64,000 nt of DNA from Enterovibrio norvegicus FF-33 (GCF_000286835.2 NZ_AJYD02000038.1:453795-517794), one strand, 5' to 3'; shown: positions 9,314-20,051, counted from the stretch's first letter. The notes: generated from the letters alone by a model not told the origin. Translations and numbers: made by a program.

Positions 9314-9320
9314 TCTACTC

Positions 9321-9899
9321 TCACGCAATCGCGAGCAGCCCCTCTTCTCTCACCACATGTTTCTCAGCCGCATCAATCGCTCGGTATAAACGCATTTTCG
9401 TTGCGCTTAACCCCAGCCCCAATACATTGCTGATCTCTTCCAACGACAAGTCATGCTCAAACCGGAGCACAAGAATTTCCTGCGCCGTTTTCGCTAACGA
9501 TTTCACCGTATGTGAAATGCCATCTTCTGTTGTGACCGGACATTTTTCTTCACTGCCCGCTTCTTCTTGTGTCTCGTCGGAGACAAAGCGCTGTGCATGA
9601 GTCGCGCGCTTTTTTAAATAGCTTCTGCACTGGTTGTCTGCAATTGCATATAGCCAGCTTCTGAATGCTGCTTCGCCGCGGTAGGCATGGATGTAGCGGT
9701 AACTCCGCACTAAGGTTTCCTGCAATACGTCATCCGCATCATAAGGACACCCCAACCAAGCCATGCATCGACGATGTAATGGTGACAAATAGCAAGCGAC
9801 CAGCTGGTCAAAGTAATTGCGGGCTAAGGGATGCCCCGCCTGAATCTTGTCTATTTGTTCACGCTCACTGTTCACACAGGTTGAATCCACTGAATGCAT
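9321..9899 (-). CDS. ECF-type RNA polymerase sigma factor
   Basis: Sigma-70 family, extracytoplasmic function group, 192 residues. Region 2 spans roughly 25-95 (DADDVLQETLVRSYRYI then FRSWLYAIADN), and region 4 roughly 130-180 (LSLEEISNVLGLGLSATKMRLYRA). The start at 9899 is set by a near-perfect AGGAGG (complement 9908-9913) eight bases upstream. No anti-sigma factor gene adjoins: sdaA lies beyond in convergent orientation and an empty 455-base region lies upstream. Its target regulon cannot be read from context. Confidence 0.88.
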   Translation of the reverse strand: MHSVDSTCVNSEREQIDKIQAGHPLARNYFDQLVACYLSPLHRRCMAWLGCPYDADDVLQETLVRSYRYIHAYRGEAAFRSWLYAIADNQCRSYLKKRATHAQRFVSDETQEEAGSEEKCPVTTEDGISHTVKSLAKTAQEILVLRFEHDLSLEEISNVLGLGLSATKMRLYRAIDAAEKHVVREEGLLAIA

Positions 9900-10303
9900 G
9901 TTAATACCCTCCTGGTATTCGGTGGTGAACACAACCTAGCCAATGCGGGATCAACAATCAAACGCTGTTTTCTATTCAGGCGTATCTAAAAAAACATACA
10001 AAAAACCGACAGGTCTAACCACCTTTAATGAACACTGTTTTATTTTCAGTGACTTACTGATGTCTATATAGAACGACGTTCAATTACACTAAAGAATGTA
10101 GGTATTTATCATGTCTCATTAATTCTCACGGGTGGAACACAATATTAGAATCGAACACTGGTCAGACCATAAATTCAACCCTTCTAAATACTGACAAAAT
10201 GCTGGAAATGGGGAGAAAGCATAAGAAAAAGGTTAGAGGGGACAATCAAGTGTTGAGGGGGAAAGACGCGAAGTTCTTGGTCAATGAGACATTCTTCAGG
10301 CAT
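9900..10303. other. Intergenic region upstream of ECF sigma gene, no gene seen
   Basis: About 400 bases without a plausible coding frame. It must contain the promoter of the minus-strand sigma gene near 9920-9990. I see no tRNA, strong palindrome or repeat. Confidence 0.4.
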
Positions 10304-10331
10304 TAAAAAACCCGCTCAATGAGCGGGTTCT
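10304..10331 (-). terminator. Rho-independent terminator of MFS transporter gene
   Basis: ACCCGCTCATTGAGCGGGT on the minus strand is a self-complementary hairpin followed by TTTTTAAT. It lies about 25 bases beyond the stop of the OFA transporter. Confidence 0.85.
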
Positions 10332-10354
10332 TCGAAACGTATTAACGTCTGCCG

Positions 10355-11578
10355 TTACGCGGCAACTTGCTGTTCTTGTGTTTCCGTCGCTTTCACTGGT
10401 TTAGTGATAACTGACAGAACAACCGCAACACCCAGCATAACGGCACAAACAGTGTAAGCCATCACGTAGTTACCGGTCATGTCTACTGCTGTTGCAGCAA
10501 CAACAGGACCAATGAAGCCACTCACACCCCAAGCAGTGTAAAGCACGCCATAGTTACCACCGTAGTTTTTCAAACCGTAGTAATCAGCAGTGATAGATGG
10601 GAATACCGCCAGAAGCGTACCGTAACCAACACCGGCAACAGCAGCGCCAACCATCAGGGTGAACTCAGTGTTGTAGGTTGCAAACATCATCATGTTGATG
10701 CCTTGCATGATGAACGCCAGCATCAGGGTTTTTAGACCGCCGATTTTGTCAGACAAGATACCTGCTGCAACACGGCCACCAGAGTTAAAGATAGCCAGAA
10801 CAACAACCAGGAAGGCCACTTGCGTCAAATCAGATTGGTTGATCGCGATAGAGGTAATGTTACCAATGACCATCAGACCCGCAGAAGACGCCAATGCGTA
10901 CATCAGCCACAGTGAGTAAAACTGTGGCGTCTTAACCATCTCACGCCAACCTACGTTCATATCACCCGCGCCTTTCTTAGCCACGTAGCCAGCAGGTGCT
11001 TCTGGGGTGTAATCCGCAGGTGGGTTGTTAATAGTGCAAGCCAATGGCACAGCAAGAACCAAAATACCCACACCGAGGATCAAGAAACTGGTGTTAACAC
11101 CGTAGTTAGTGATCAGAGTCGATGTCAGTGGCGCAAGGTAAACCGCAGCCAAACCAAAACCCGCAGCAATCAGGCCATTAACCAGACCTTTCTTCGAAGG
11201 GTGGAACCACTTCATTGCAGCAGGAGCAAGACACGCGTAACCGAAGCCGATACCACAACCTGTGATAACACCAAAGCTCAGCAGTAGCGTCATTGGCGTG
11301 GTAGCAAAGCTAGAAACGATCATGCCGATACCAACCATAACAACACCCAAGATCAACACTTTACGTGGACCCATACGGTCTTGAAGGTTACCCGCTACCA
11401 ACAAAGAAATGGCGAAACAGATGGTTGCAACGGTGTAAGGCATTGATGCATCGGCGTTTGACCAACCCTGCTCTACCAAAGACTGTTTGAAAACAGACCA
11501 TGCGTACAGAATACCAATACACATATTGATAAAGAAACCGGCAGCAAGAACGCCCGTAGCTTTGTTCAGTTTTTTCAT
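10355..11578 (-). CDS. OFA-family MFS transporter (oxalate/formate antiporter-like)
   Basis: Twelve-helix major facilitator of 407 residues, starting MKKLNKATGVLAAGF. The N-terminal GILYAWSVFKQSL and the DRMGPRKVL loop (about 65-75) are typical of the oxalate:formate antiporter (OFA) group, which includes E. coli YhjX. Substrates in that group are small carboxylates such as oxalate, formate and possibly pyruvate; the substrate here is unknown. The ATG at 11578 starts the family-typical N-terminus; an upstream in-frame ATG (11635) would add a poor extension. No metabolic partner lies beside it. Confidence 0.85.
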   Translation of the reverse strand: MKKLNKATGVLAAGFFINMCIGILYAWSVFKQSLVEQGWSNADASMPYTVATICFAISLLVAGNLQDRMGPRKVLILGVVMVGIGMIVSSFATTPMTLLLSFGVITGCGIGFGYACLAPAAMKWFHPSKKGLVNGLIAAGFGLAAVYLAPLTSTLITNYGVNTSFLILGVGILVLAVPLACTINNPPADYTPEAPAGYVAKKGAGDMNVGWREMVKTPQFYSLWLMYALASSAGLMVIGNITSIAINQSDLTQVAFLVVVLAIFNSGGRVAAGILSDKIGGLKTLMLAFIMQGINMMMFATYNTEFTLMVGAAVAGVGYGTLLAVFPSITADYYGLKNYGGNYGVLYTAWGVSGFIGPVVAATAVDMTGNYVMAYTVCAVMLGVAVVLSVITKPVKATETQEQQVAA

Positions 11579-12008
11579 GTTACAACTCAATAAAATCACG
11601 ACTAAAAGGTGTCGCTGGAAAAACCCAAGTTCCAAGACCTAACTGCGTCACCTATAACAACAACCAAACCGTGTTAACGCTATGACTAATAAAGACATAC
11701 GGCTAAAAATGGTTCAATTCCATAAATTATTTTTGGCATTTCTCAAATCGAGTGAGAACAACCAAAGCGCGCGGAGTCTATCAGGGATTCATAACGTGAT
11801 CAAAATCTACTTTTATTTAACGCGAAAAAAGATTTTCGAATGATGAAGAAGTAGACAAGAAATGTAACATAGACAGCTTTATTACGATGCGTAAAATAGA
11901 TATAAGCCATTGTTATAATTAAATTTACATGAAAAATATCTTGTTACACCCTGACACATGTTAATGCCATTCGCACATAAAGTTACCGTATCGTAACAAG
12001 CAAAATGA
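11579..12008. other. Intergenic region between OFA transporter and nfsA, no gene seen
   Basis: AT-rich, about 430 bases. It holds the transporter's promoter on the minus strand and the 3' side of nfsA. No convincing open frame, terminator or RNA gene was found. Confidence 0.35.
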
Positions 12009-12731
12009 CTACTTAACGGCGAAGCCTTTACTGTGTAAAAAATCACGCATAAATGGGCGTGATTCTTTGTCCAACGTAGCTGAAATCTGTTCACTCCAGC
12101 TCATCGTTCTATTGCCACCTGTGCGCGTTGAATAGTATTCACGAACCACGTCGTCATATTCGGCTAAGCGTGTTTTATCCATCGGCTGATATTTATCTTC
12201 GTGGACCATCAAATCAACAGGCAAACGGGGTTTAACTTCTGGGTCTTGCGCCGGATAACCTAAACACAAACCAAACAAAGGGACGACTTGTTCAGGAAGT
12301 TTAAGAAGATCACTGACTTTGTCAGGATTATTACGAAGCCCACCAATATATACGCCTCCCAACCCCATCGACTCTGCAGCAACCAATGCATTTTGCGCCA
12401 TTAGCGCAGCATCCACCGCCCCGATTAACATTTGCTCCGCAAATCCGACTTTGGCATCCGGCTTTATCTGTAAGTGGCGATGGTAATCCGCACAGAAAAC
12501 AAAGAATTCAGCCGCCTCCATCACATAGGCTTGATTGCCCGCATACTCAGCAAGCAAGCGACGTTTCTCTTTATCTACGACTCGAATGATGCTGGTGCAC
12601 TGAATGAAACTCGATGTCGATGCTGCACGCGCACAGTCAATAATCGTGCAACGCTGTTCATCTGAAATTGGCGTGCTCTCAAATTGACGAATCGAACGAT
12701 GGGCTAAAAGCGTCTCTATGGCAGCATTCAT
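12009..12731 (-). CDS. nfsA: Oxygen-insensitive NADPH nitroreductase / flavin reductase
   Basis: FMN-dependent, 240 residues, the family length. It reduces nitroaromatics, quinones and flavins by two-electron transfer. The N-terminal HRSIRQF (11-17) is the FMN-phosphate-contacting segment of the nitroreductase fold; GGVYIGGLRN (about 125-134) and GLCLGYPAQDP (about 153-163) are NfsA-typical. The gene diverges from grxA; nfsA, grxA and ybjL are also neighbours in E. coli, so this is a conserved block. Confidence 0.92.
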   Translation of the reverse strand: MNAAIETLLAHRSIRQFESTPISDEQRCTIIDCARAASTSSFIQCTSIIRVVDKEKRRLLAEYAGNQAYVMEAAEFFVFCADYHRHLQIKPDAKVGFAEQMLIGAVDAALMAQNALVAAESMGLGGVYIGGLRNNPDKVSDLLKLPEQVVPLFGLCLGYPAQDPEVKPRLPVDLMVHEDKYQPMDKTRLAEYDDVVREYYSTRTGGNRTMSWSEQISATLDKESRPFMRDFLHSKGFAVK

Positions 12732-12784
12732 GTTCTCATCCTTATCATTAGGGTCGGTATTATTCTAATCCGGTTCGGTCCTTA

Positions 12785-12836
12785 CTATACCCAAACACGC
12801 ACCTCAACATGCTTGTTTACGTATACCTGCGTGTTT
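12785..12836. repeat. Partial dispersed repeat, TATACCC...ACCTCAACATGC type
   Basis: TATACCCAAACACGCACCTC followed by AACATGC shares its outer motif and the ACCTCAACATGC block with the 9251-9313 element. An inner pair AAACACGCA (12793-12801) and TGCGTGTTT (12828-12836) can form a stem. It lies in the nfsA/grxA divergent region and seems a degenerate or shorter family member. Confidence 0.5.
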
Positions 12837-13011
12837 CTCGCCATCGAACGGTCAAAATTTCATTGATAGCTTTCTCCGATTGGAATAAAAGTTAAAACCT
12901 TCTTTTATCTTACAATCGCATCAGGCATAGTTTGCACAAGTCAGATGATGAAGCCGCATGGATGTGTTTGGCACCATCACTAAAAGTTTATAAATAATAG
13001 GATCGTAGATT

Positions 13012-13275
13012 ATGTTCGTAGTTATTTTTGGTCGTCCTGGTTGCCCATTCTGTGTGCGCGCGAAAGATCTGGCAGACAAATTGAAAGAAGAACGTGATGA
13101 TTTCAACTACCGCTATGTTGATATCCACGCGGAAGGCATCAGCAAAGCCGACCTAGAGCAAACCGTCGGTAAGCCTGTTGATACAGTGCCACAGATTTTC
13201 GTAGACCAAGATCACGTCGGCGGCTTTACTGAGTTCGAAGCCTATGCAAAAGCAAACCTAGGCCTGTACGACTAA
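13012..13275 (+). CDS. grxA: Glutaredoxin 1
   Basis: Small thiol-disulfide oxidoreductase of 87 residues that uses glutathione to reduce ribonucleotide reductase and protein disulfides in the cytoplasm. The active site CPFC is at 11-14, the cis-proline motif TVPQIF near 60, and the GG pair near 72. AGGATC precedes the ATG. It diverges from nfsA and a terminator separates it from ybjL. Confidence 0.96.
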   Translation: MFVVIFGRPGCPFCVRAKDLADKLKEERDDFNYRYVDIHAEGISKADLEQTVGKPVDTVPQIFVDQDHVGGFTEFEAYAKANLGLYD

Positions 13276-13331
13276 TCAATCGACACGCTTCTGGCTGAGC
13301 AACCTCAAAATGCTCCGCTATATCGCTTTCA

Positions 13332-13356
13332 AAAGCCAGCCACGCGCTGGCTTTTT
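13332..13356 (+). terminator. Rho-independent terminator after grxA
   Basis: AAAGCCAGC pairs with GCTGGCTTT around a short loop and is followed by TTCTTG. Confidence 0.8.
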
Positions 13357-13536
13357 CTTGTTCAAAATCAGCGAAATAACCACACACCTCTTTCACCTCA
13401 CACTATTCTGTTCAAATTCTGACAAGCACCTGAAATAAAATGCCATTTTTCTCACAACTTTAAATTACATTTGATGGCAAATGCGTATAATGCCCGCCAA
13501 GAAATCCCCCTTCCTCCCGCTGCGGATAATGGTTCA

Positions 13537-15222
13537 GTGAACATAGACGTCAACAACCTGCTCGTTCAAAACGATATACTCCTCCTATTCGTCGTACTGG
13601 CGATTGGCCTTGGTATCGGAAAAATCCGAATCGGTAGCTTTCAATTTGGAAACTCTATTGGCGTGCTGGTCACCGCACTTAGCTTTGGGCATGCAGGTTT
13701 CTCTTTTAGCCCTGAAGCACTGAATATCGGCTTTATGCTGTTTATCTTTTGCGTGGGCATTGAAGCGGGGCCGAACTTTTTCGGGATCTTCTTCCGTGAC
13801 GGTAAATCCTATTTAGTCCTCGCTCTGACGGTATTGATCGCGTCGGTAGGCATCACCTTATTGATGCGTTATCAATTCGGTTTAGACAGCAGTATCGCAA
13901 CAGGCATGATGGCAGGGGCGTTGACAGCAACACCCGTTTTAGTTGGCGCAAAAGACGCACTGAATGCGGGACTTGCAGGGGTCAATTACTCACCGCAAGA
14001 AATAGCCGCCATGATTGATAACCTAAGTGTTGGCTATGCCTTGGCCTATTTGGTGGGTTTGGTTAGCCTCATCGTGCTTGCCAACCTAATGCCGAAATTG
14101 CAAAAAGAAAACCTCGAACATTCTGCGCAACAAATCGCCATGGAACGTGGTTTGGGGGGCTCGTCACAGCGTAAAGTCTATTTGCCTATTATTCGCGCCT
14201 ACCGTGTCGGCCCCGAACTCATTAACTGGGTCGATGGGCGTAACTTGCGTGAACTCGGTATTTACCGCCAAACAGGTTGTTACATCGAACGCATTCGCCG
14301 CAATGGCATATTGGCCAACCCTGATGGTGATGCCATTTTGCAAGAAGGTGATGAAATCGCGCTAGTGGGCTACCCCGATAGCCACGCACGTCTTGATCCT
14401 TCTTTCCGAAACGGCAAAGAGGTATTCGACCGCGACTTGCTCGACCTTCGCGTAGTGGAAGAAGAGATTGTGGTGAAAAATGACGCCATCATCGGCAAGC
14501 GCCTGTCAGATCTGAATCTGTCAGAATACGGCTGCTTCTTAAACCGTGTCGTACGCGCACAAATTGAAATGCCCATGGACCACAATATTTTGCTATCAAA
14601 AGGTGATGTATTGCAGGTCAGCGGAGAAAAACGACGCGTACTGGGTTTAGCGGAGCGAATCGGCTTTATCTCTATTCATAGCCAGGTTTCGGACATGCTG
14701 GCGTTCTGCTCGTTTTTCATATTCGGTTTGATTTTCGGTCTAGTCACGATGACTTTCGGCCAAATGACACTAGGTCTGGGTAATGCGTCAGGCTTACTTA
14801 TCGCAGGTATTTTGCTTGGCTTCCTTCGTGCCAACCACCCAACCTTTGGTTATGTGCCGCAAGGGGCAATCAACATGGTGAAAGAGCTTGGCCTGATGAC
14901 CTTCATGGTCGGCGTGGGCCTAAGCGCGGGTGGCAACCTTTGGGAATACCTCCAACAAATGGGTTTCACCATTATGTTAGGCGCATTGGCCATCAGTGTT
15001 ATTCCAGTGATTCTCGCCTATCTTGTAGGCGCCTATATCCTAAAAATGAACCGTGCTTTGTTGTTCGGGGCGATCATCGGTGCGCGTACCTGCGCACCTG
15101 CGATGGACATGATCAACCAACATGCTCGCAGTACCATTCCTGCACTAGGTTATGCTGGCACTTATGCCATTGCGAACGTTCTACTGACATTTGCAGGTAC
15201 CCTGCTCGTCATACTCACCTAA
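13537..15222 (+). CDS. ybjL: AspT/YidE-YbjL family transporter
   Basis: Inner-membrane protein of 561 residues, the same length as E. coli YbjL. Layout is five to six helices, two cytoplasmic TrkA-C domains (about 200-270 with [12 protein letters not shown], and about 290-365), then five to six more helices. The GTG at 13537 is chosen because it gives the YbjL-type start MNIDVNNLL; a longer frame from 13471 would run through TATAAT (13486-13491), better read as the promoter -10 box. AspT exchanges aspartate for alanine; YbjL's substrate is not firmly known. Confidence 0.88.
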   Translation: MNIDVNNLLVQNDILLLFVVLAIGLGIGKIRIGSFQFGNSIGVLVTALSFGHAGFSFSPEALNIGFMLFIFCVGIEAGPNFFGIFFRDGKSYLVLALTVLIASVGITLLMRYQFGLDSSIATGMMAGALTATPVLVGAKDALNAGLAGVNYSPQEIAAMIDNLSVGYALAYLVGLVSLIVLANLMPKLQKENLEHSAQQIAMERGLGGSSQRKVYLPIIRAYRVGPELINWVDGRNLRELGIYRQTGCYIERIRRNGILANPDGDAILQEGDEIALVGYPDSHARLDPSFRNGKEVFDRDLLDLRVVEEEIVVKNDAIIGKRLSDLNLSEYGCFLNRVVRAQIEMPMDHNILLSKGDVLQVSGEKRRVLGLAERIGFISIHSQVSDMLAFCSFFIFGLIFGLVTMTFGQMTLGLGNASGLLIAGILLGFLRANHPTFGYVPQGAINMVKELGLMTFMVGVGLSAGGNLWEYLQQMGFTIMLGALAISVIPVILAYLVGAYILKMNRALLFGAIIGARTCAPAMDMINQHARSTIPALGYAGTYAIANVLLTFAGTLLVILT

Positions 15223-15413
15223 TTCGCTCGCATTCTCAGCCTGCGAGTCAGCTCAGATTCAGCGAACAGCGTTACACTGTTCGCTGGGTCGGCTATCAAT
15301 TCTCACGCATTTCCCTGCTGACCCTTAATCTGTTGCCAAATATAGCTCTAGAGCAAAACGACGAACGGCATTGCCATGCTTCGTTTTGCCGCGAATAAAA
15401 AAGGTGCCTCGTT

Positions 15414-16088
15414 ATGCGAATCCTGATTGTCGAAGATGACCCCTTGTTGAGTCATCACCTGAAAACAGAACTGCAAGCGCTTGGCAATCAAGCACATTGC
15501 GCCGCTACTGCCACCGAAGGCCTCTATATGGCCAAGGACTATCCGAACGATATTGCGATTGTCGACCTAGGTTTACCTGACCGTGATGGTGTTAGTCTCA
15601 TCAAAGACATTCGCCATGCAGGTATTCGTATGCCCATTCTCGTGCTCACTGGTCGCGCTAACTGGCAAGACAAAGTATCAGCGCTAGACGCTGGCGGGGA
15701 CGATTACCTAGTCAAGCCCTTCCAGAAAGAAGAGCTAGTTGCGCGTTTGAACGCACTAGTGCGTCGCAGCGCAGGCTTTATCAAACCGGAAATCAAAGCA
15801 GATAAAATCGTTGTCGACTTGCTGGCCAAGAAAGTAACCGTCGACGAAACGCCGCTCGACTTGACGGCCTTCGAATATGATTTACTCGAATATCTTGTCC
15901 GCCATAACCGTCAAGTGGTTTCTAAGCAGCGACTGCTTGACGTGCTTTATCAAGATCAAGAAGGCGACCCAAATACCATTGAAGTCATGATGAGTCGTTT
16001 GCGCAAGAAGCTAACACAAGCAGGACAAGACAACCCCATTTCCACCATTCGTGGTCAAGGGTACATTTTTGAAGTGCAGGTCAACTAA
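15414..16088 (+). CDS. phoP: PhoP-like response regulator (OmpR family)
   Basis: Receiver domain with acidic pocket D8/D9, phospho-acceptor D51 and K101, then a winged-helix DNA-binding domain (about 125-222, ending STIRGQGYIFEV). Length is 224 residues. Followed 58 bases later by a histidine kinase on the same strand, forming a two-component pair. In relatives PhoP answers to low magnesium, acid pH or cationic peptides and controls envelope genes; the stimulus here is not shown by the sequence. Confidence 0.85.
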   Translation: MRILIVEDDPLLSHHLKTELQALGNQAHCAATATEGLYMAKDYPNDIAIVDLGLPDRDGVSLIKDIRHAGIRMPILVLTGRANWQDKVSALDAGGDDYLVKPFQKEELVARLNALVRRSAGFIKPEIKADKIVVDLLAKKVTVDETPLDLTAFEYDLLEYLVRHNRQVVSKQRLLDVLYQDQEGDPNTIEVMMSRLRKKLTQAGQDNPISTIRGQGYIFEVQVN

Positions 16089-16146
16089 CCGTCACACAAC
16101 ATAAAGCGGCGCGTGTTAAACAAACATCTTGAGGATACTCGGATAT

Positions 16147-17496
16147 ATGGCCACCAAAATAACACCACCGATCCATAAACGGGTCATTTCTACGTCAATC
16201 GCTATTATTCTGGTGTTTTCTTTGGCGTTTGGATTGTTGCTCAATCAACTCTACATCAATAGCTATATTGCGATCTATTCCGCCGATTTAGTCTCCGCCG
16301 TCCCTAATATTTTTAGTGAATTACGACGAGATAGAATTTTAGATCTCGATAAAGACGATCCATCAGATACGTTGTTAGCAAAGGATGCTAACTCAAATTA
16401 TCTTGCATTTATCTGCGAAAAAGACCAACGCATGTTCTGGATGTCATCGGAAGCAAAACGCGACGGCATGGGCGATATCTGCGCCCATATCCCTTATGAA
16501 ATGGGTGAGCCCGATCTTATCACCTATCGCGACAAGCCTTATGTGGTCCATTTCATCTCAGATGCAACCTACAACGACAGCAAACACTTCTTTTTACTGC
16601 GGGAAGTCTCGACACAACTTAACAGCTTGTCAGCGCTAAAACGTAAAACTTGGCTTTATGTTGCCTTGCTGTTTATAGGTGCAACGGGTTTACTTTATGC
16701 AGCATCCTACTGGAGCTTCAGCCCACTGCGTAAACTCGCTGATGAACTCAATGAAATTGCAGAGTCTCGACGGGAAAAACTCGACCAAGATTACCCCTCT
16801 GAACTTGAAGACGTGACGGAAGCGCTAAACCGAATGATCACACTTCGCAAAGAGCAAACGCTTCGTTATCGCCATGCCATGGATGATCTTGCACACAGTT
16901 TAAAAAGTCGCCTAGCGGCCACCAATGCGCTTTTGGATGACTCTACACTAGCGCGTGATGCGATGAGTAAACGCATCGTCGAACAAGTCAGCCAAATGGA
17001 TGACATGGTGCAGTATCAACTAAAACGTGCCTTGTTAGGTCAACAAGGTCTCGTGCGAGAAAGTACTTTATTGCAACCTCAAGTTGATAGCCTGACGGGC
17101 ATGTTCATCAAAATCTATAATGACAAATCTGTCACTGTTACTACTGAGTTTACAGGGTTACCTTCCCTGCCACTGAACAAAGACGATCTGACTGAATTAC
17201 TGGGTAACTTATTGGAGAATGCATTTCGATATTGCATCAGCCAAGTTCGTATTCGAACGATGGAAACCTCTGACAGTTATCTGCTGATCATCGAAGATGA
17301 TGGCCCTGGCGTAGCTGATGCGTTCCGCGATTCCATCTTTCAGCGCGGCGTGCGGGCTGATCAATTGAATCCAGGCACAGGTATTGGTCTTGCCGTGTGT
17401 GATGACATTGTCCAAAGCTATGAAGGCTCAATCACTGTCAGCACATCAGATCTTGAAGGTGCCGCATTTTCTCTGTCGTTTCCAAAGCATCATTAA
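16147..17496 (+). CDS. phoQ: PhoQ-like sensor histidine kinase
   Basis: Membrane kinase of 449 residues. One helix at about 12-34, a periplasmic sensor of about 130 residues, a second helix near 168-186, HAMP, then a DHp helix with H250 in DDLAHSLKSR, and an ATPase domain with N-box LLGNLLENAF and G-boxes DDGPGVAD and GTGIGLAV. The periplasmic domain has acidic stretches (LDLDKDDPSD), as in magnesium-sensing PhoQ. The ATG at 16147 is preferred to an upstream in-frame TTG. It ends at a bidirectional terminator. Confidence 0.83.
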   Translation: MATKITPPIHKRVISTSIAIILVFSLAFGLLLNQLYINSYIAIYSADLVSAVPNIFSELRRDRILDLDKDDPSDTLLAKDANSNYLAFICEKDQRMFWMSSEAKRDGMGDICAHIPYEMGEPDLITYRDKPYVVHFISDATYNDSKHFFLLREVSTQLNSLSALKRKTWLYVALLFIGATGLLYAASYWSFSPLRKLADELNEIAESRREKLDQDYPSELEDVTEALNRMITLRKEQTLRYRHAMDDLAHSLKSRLAATNALLDDSTLARDAMSKRIVEQVSQMDDMVQYQLKRALLGQQGLVRESTLLQPQVDSLTGMFIKIYNDKSVTVTTEFTGLPSLPLNKDDLTELLGNLLENAFRYCISQVRIRTMETSDSYLLIIEDDGPGVADAFRDSIFQRGVRADQLNPGTGIGLAVCDDIVQSYEGSITVSTSDLEGAAFSLSFPKHH

Positions 17497-17554
17497 TATG
17501 GATCGAGATAGTCTGCTTTACGTTCTAGGTTCTAGTCGCTAGCTTCATACAAAA

Positions 17555-17583
17555 AAAGGCCGCATCATCATGCGGCCTTTCTT
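17555..17583 (+). terminator. Bidirectional terminator between phoQ and pgsA
   Basis: AAAGGCCGCA (17555-17564) and TGCGGCCTTT (17571-17580) form a perfect stem with T-runs on both sides when read in each direction, serving the convergent phoQ and pgsA transcripts. Confidence 0.88.
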
Positions 17584-17614
17584 GTTGAATCTCGGTTTAG
17601 TTCTAAATGCGCTG

Positions 17615-18166
17615 TTAATCTGCGTTCAACAGATCATCTTTCGCCGCCAGTAAATACTGATACATCGACCAATACGTCAAACCCGTTGCAACATACAGTG
17701 CTGCGTAACCAATATAGGTAATGATTTCATTGTCATGCCAAAGCAGCATGGTCAGCGCAAACATTTGAGCTGCTGTCTTGAATTTACCCACCCACGAAAC
17801 TGCAACGCTAGCGCGTTTACCCAGCTCTGCCATCCATTCTCGCAATGCTGAAATGATCACTTCTCGCGCAATCATAGTCGCAGCAGGAATTGTCACCCAG
17901 AACGAATGGTAATGCTCTGCAATAAGGACCAATGCAATCGCCACCATCACCTTGTCTGCAACAGGGTCAAGAAACGCACCAAACCGCGTGGTTTGGTTGA
18001 GCGTTCTCGCCAGAAAGCCATCAAGCCAATCAGTGAAGCCCGCGATAACAAAAATAAGTGCAGCAGCAAACGCCGACCACTCATAGGGTAAGTAAAACGC
18101 GACAACAAAAACGGGAATTAATGCGATGCGTAGTAGAGTCAGGATAATGGGGATATTCAGTCGCAT
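17615..18166 (-). CDS. pgsA: CDP-diacylglycerol-glycerol-3-phosphate phosphatidyltransferase
   Basis: Makes phosphatidylglycerol phosphate, the committed step to anionic phospholipids. It is a 183-residue multi-helix membrane protein. The CDP-alcohol transferase motif D-x2-DG-x2-AR-x8-G-x3-D-x3-D is intact from about 45 to 71 ([10 protein letters not shown] ... [11 protein letters not shown]). Last gene of the uvrY-uvrC-pgsA operon, 43 bases after uvrC. The tRNA genes that often follow pgsA in gammaproteobacteria are absent. Confidence 0.96.
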   Translation of the reverse strand: MRLNIPIILTLLRIALIPVFVVAFYLPYEWSAFAAALIFVIAGFTDWLDGFLARTLNQTTRFGAFLDPVADKVMVAIALVLIAEHYHSFWVTIPAATMIAREVIISALREWMAELGKRASVAVSWVGKFKTAAQMFALTMLLWHDNEIITYIGYAALYVATGLTYWSMYQYLLAAKDDLLNAD

Positions 18167-18209
18167 ACTTGTAATAATTTGTGAGTGTCGGCGTTATGGT
18201 GCTTGAAAG

Positions 18210-20036
18210 TCACTGCTGTTGCAATGAGGAATGAATTTTCTCTGCCAAAACTCGGCTAATTCCTGGCACTTTGGCTATTTCTTCAACAGATGCTCGCTTA
18301 AGTTCCTGAATTCCGCCCAAGTATTTAAGCAAAGCTTGTCGACGCTTCGGCCCAACACCTTCGATTTCTTGCAACACACTGCTTTTTCGCACTTTCGCGC
18401 GCTTGGCTCTGTGTCCAGAAATCGCATGGTTATGACTTTCGTCGCGAATATGCTGAATCAGGTGCAGTGCGGGCGAATCCGACGGCATAGAAAACTCTTC
18501 GCCGCTAACCTTTATCAACGTCTCGAGCCCAGGGCGGCGTGTGGTGCCTTTTGCGACCCCTAACAGTAGCGGATGCCTTGGCCAATCATCTAGAAGCGGT
18601 CTAACGACCTCCCACGCTTTATTCAGCTGCCCTTTACCACCATCAATAAGAATGATGTCTGGGATTTTGTCAGGATCGGTTTGCTTACTGTAACGACGCT
18701 CAAGCACCTGCGCCATCGCAGCATAATCATCGCCACCCGTGATACCGGTGATGTTATAACGACGATATTCTGGTTTTACTGGGCCGTCTTGATTAAATAC
18801 CACGCAAGATGCCACTGTCTGCTCACCCATGGTGTGGCTGATATCAAAACATTCCATCCGTTTGATCGGTTCAAGATCTAGCGCATCCGCCAGCACGGAG
18901 AAACGATTATGTATCGTCATTTTTTGGTTGATCTTAGTCGTTAACGCCGTGGCGGCATTGGTTTGTGCTAGCTTCAAAAAACGTGCGCGCGCACCTCGAG
19001 GCTTGCTCTGCAAATGCACTTTTCGACCTGCGATCTCCGACAAGGCAGTGGCAAGGGATTCTATCTCGTCACCTAAATCCTGCCCTATCAAAATGCTGGT
19101 AGGAATAGTGCGCCCTTCTGCTTGATTAAAATAAAACTGACTAACGAAACTCGACACCAGTTCATTGATATCAGTATTGGCGGGCATTTTCGGAAAATAG
19201 CTACGGCTGCCAAGCACTTTACCTTGGCGCAAAAACAACACGTGGATACACGCAATGCCATTCTCAATAGACACGCCAATCGCATCCAAGTCATCTTCAC
19301 TGTTTTGAGAAACAAATTGTTGTTCCTGAACACGACGAAGCGCCTGAATTTGATCTCGGTATTGGGCGGCTTTTTCAAACGCCAACTCTTTGCTGGCCAG
19401 CTCCATTTTTTCCACCAGCGTAGAGAAAACCTGTTGGTCTTTGCCTTGCAAAAATAAGCGCGTGAAGTTGACCAACTCTGCGTAGTCGTCATCGGAAATA
19501 ATGCCACTCACGCAAGGTCCTGCACATCGCCCAATTTGATACATCAAGCAAGGTCGTGAACGGTTGGCATACACCGAGTCTTCACATTGGCGAACAGGAA
19601 ATATTTTCTGGAGAAGATAAAGACTTTGTCTTACCGCGCCCGCATCAGGGAACGGACCAAAATATTCACCTTTTCGCTTTTTCGCACCACGGTGAATCGA
19701 CAAGCGAGGATGCTTGCTGGCAGACAGGAAAATATAGGGATATGACTTATCATCACGCAGCAATACGTTGTAGCGCGGTAAGTGCTGCTTGATGAGATTA
19801 TGCTCAAGAATGAGCGCTTCGGTTTCGCTGTGAGTGATCGTCACTTCTACATTGGTGATATTTTTCACCAATGCACGCGTTTTCTCCCCCACCACATTTG
19901 TGCGAAAGTAGCTAGAAAGTCGCTTTTTCAGCGACTTTGCTTTACCGACGTAAATGATCTCTCCAGAAGCGTCCATCATGCGATAGACGCCCGGTTTGTC
20001 AGAGACGGTTTTTAAGAAATTTTTGGCATCAAACAC
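18210..20036 (-). CDS. uvrC: Excinuclease ABC subunit C
   Basis: Makes both incisions in UvrABC nucleotide excision repair. The 608-residue protein shows a GIY-YIG domain (about 14-95, PGVYRMM and [14 protein letters not shown]), a UVR UvrB-binding motif near 205-240, the RNase H-like 5' nuclease domain ([12 protein letters not shown] near 400) and tandem helix-hairpin-helix motifs at the C-terminus ([18 protein letters not shown]). The start lies 15 bases after the uvrY stop, so the two are translated from one mRNA. Confidence 0.97.
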   Translation of the reverse strand: MFDAKNFLKTVSDKPGVYRMMDASGEIIYVGKAKSLKKRLSSYFRTNVVGEKTRALVKNITNVEVTITHSETEALILEHNLIKQHLPRYNVLLRDDKSYPYIFLSASKHPRLSIHRGAKKRKGEYFGPFPDAGAVRQSLYLLQKIFPVRQCEDSVYANRSRPCLMYQIGRCAGPCVSGIISDDDYAELVNFTRLFLQGKDQQVFSTLVEKMELASKELAFEKAAQYRDQIQALRRVQEQQFVSQNSEDDLDAIGVSIENGIACIHVLFLRQGKVLGSRSYFPKMPANTDINELVSSFVSQFYFNQAEGRTIPTSILIGQDLGDEIESLATALSEIAGRKVHLQSKPRGARARFLKLAQTNAATALTTKINQKMTIHNRFSVLADALDLEPIKRMECFDISHTMGEQTVASCVVFNQDGPVKPEYRRYNITGITGGDDYAAMAQVLERRYSKQTDPDKIPDIILIDGGKGQLNKAWEVVRPLLDDWPRHPLLLGVAKGTTRRPGLETLIKVSGEEFSMPSDSPALHLIQHIRDESHNHAISGHRAKRAKVRKSSVLQEIEGVGPKRRQALLKYLGGIQELKRASVEEIAKVPGISRVLAEKIHSSLQQQ

Positions 20037-20051
20037 AGCGAACAGTTTTGG

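Noticed and set aside
13471-13536. Longer ybjL start (TTG 13471 or ATG 13474)
   Set aside because: The segment contains TATAAT, which reads as a promoter -10 box, and the GTG at 13537 gives exactly the family length and N-terminus.
17497-17614. tRNA genes after pgsA
   Set aside because: These are common in related bacteria, but the 118 bases here contain only a terminator; no cloverleaf is visible.
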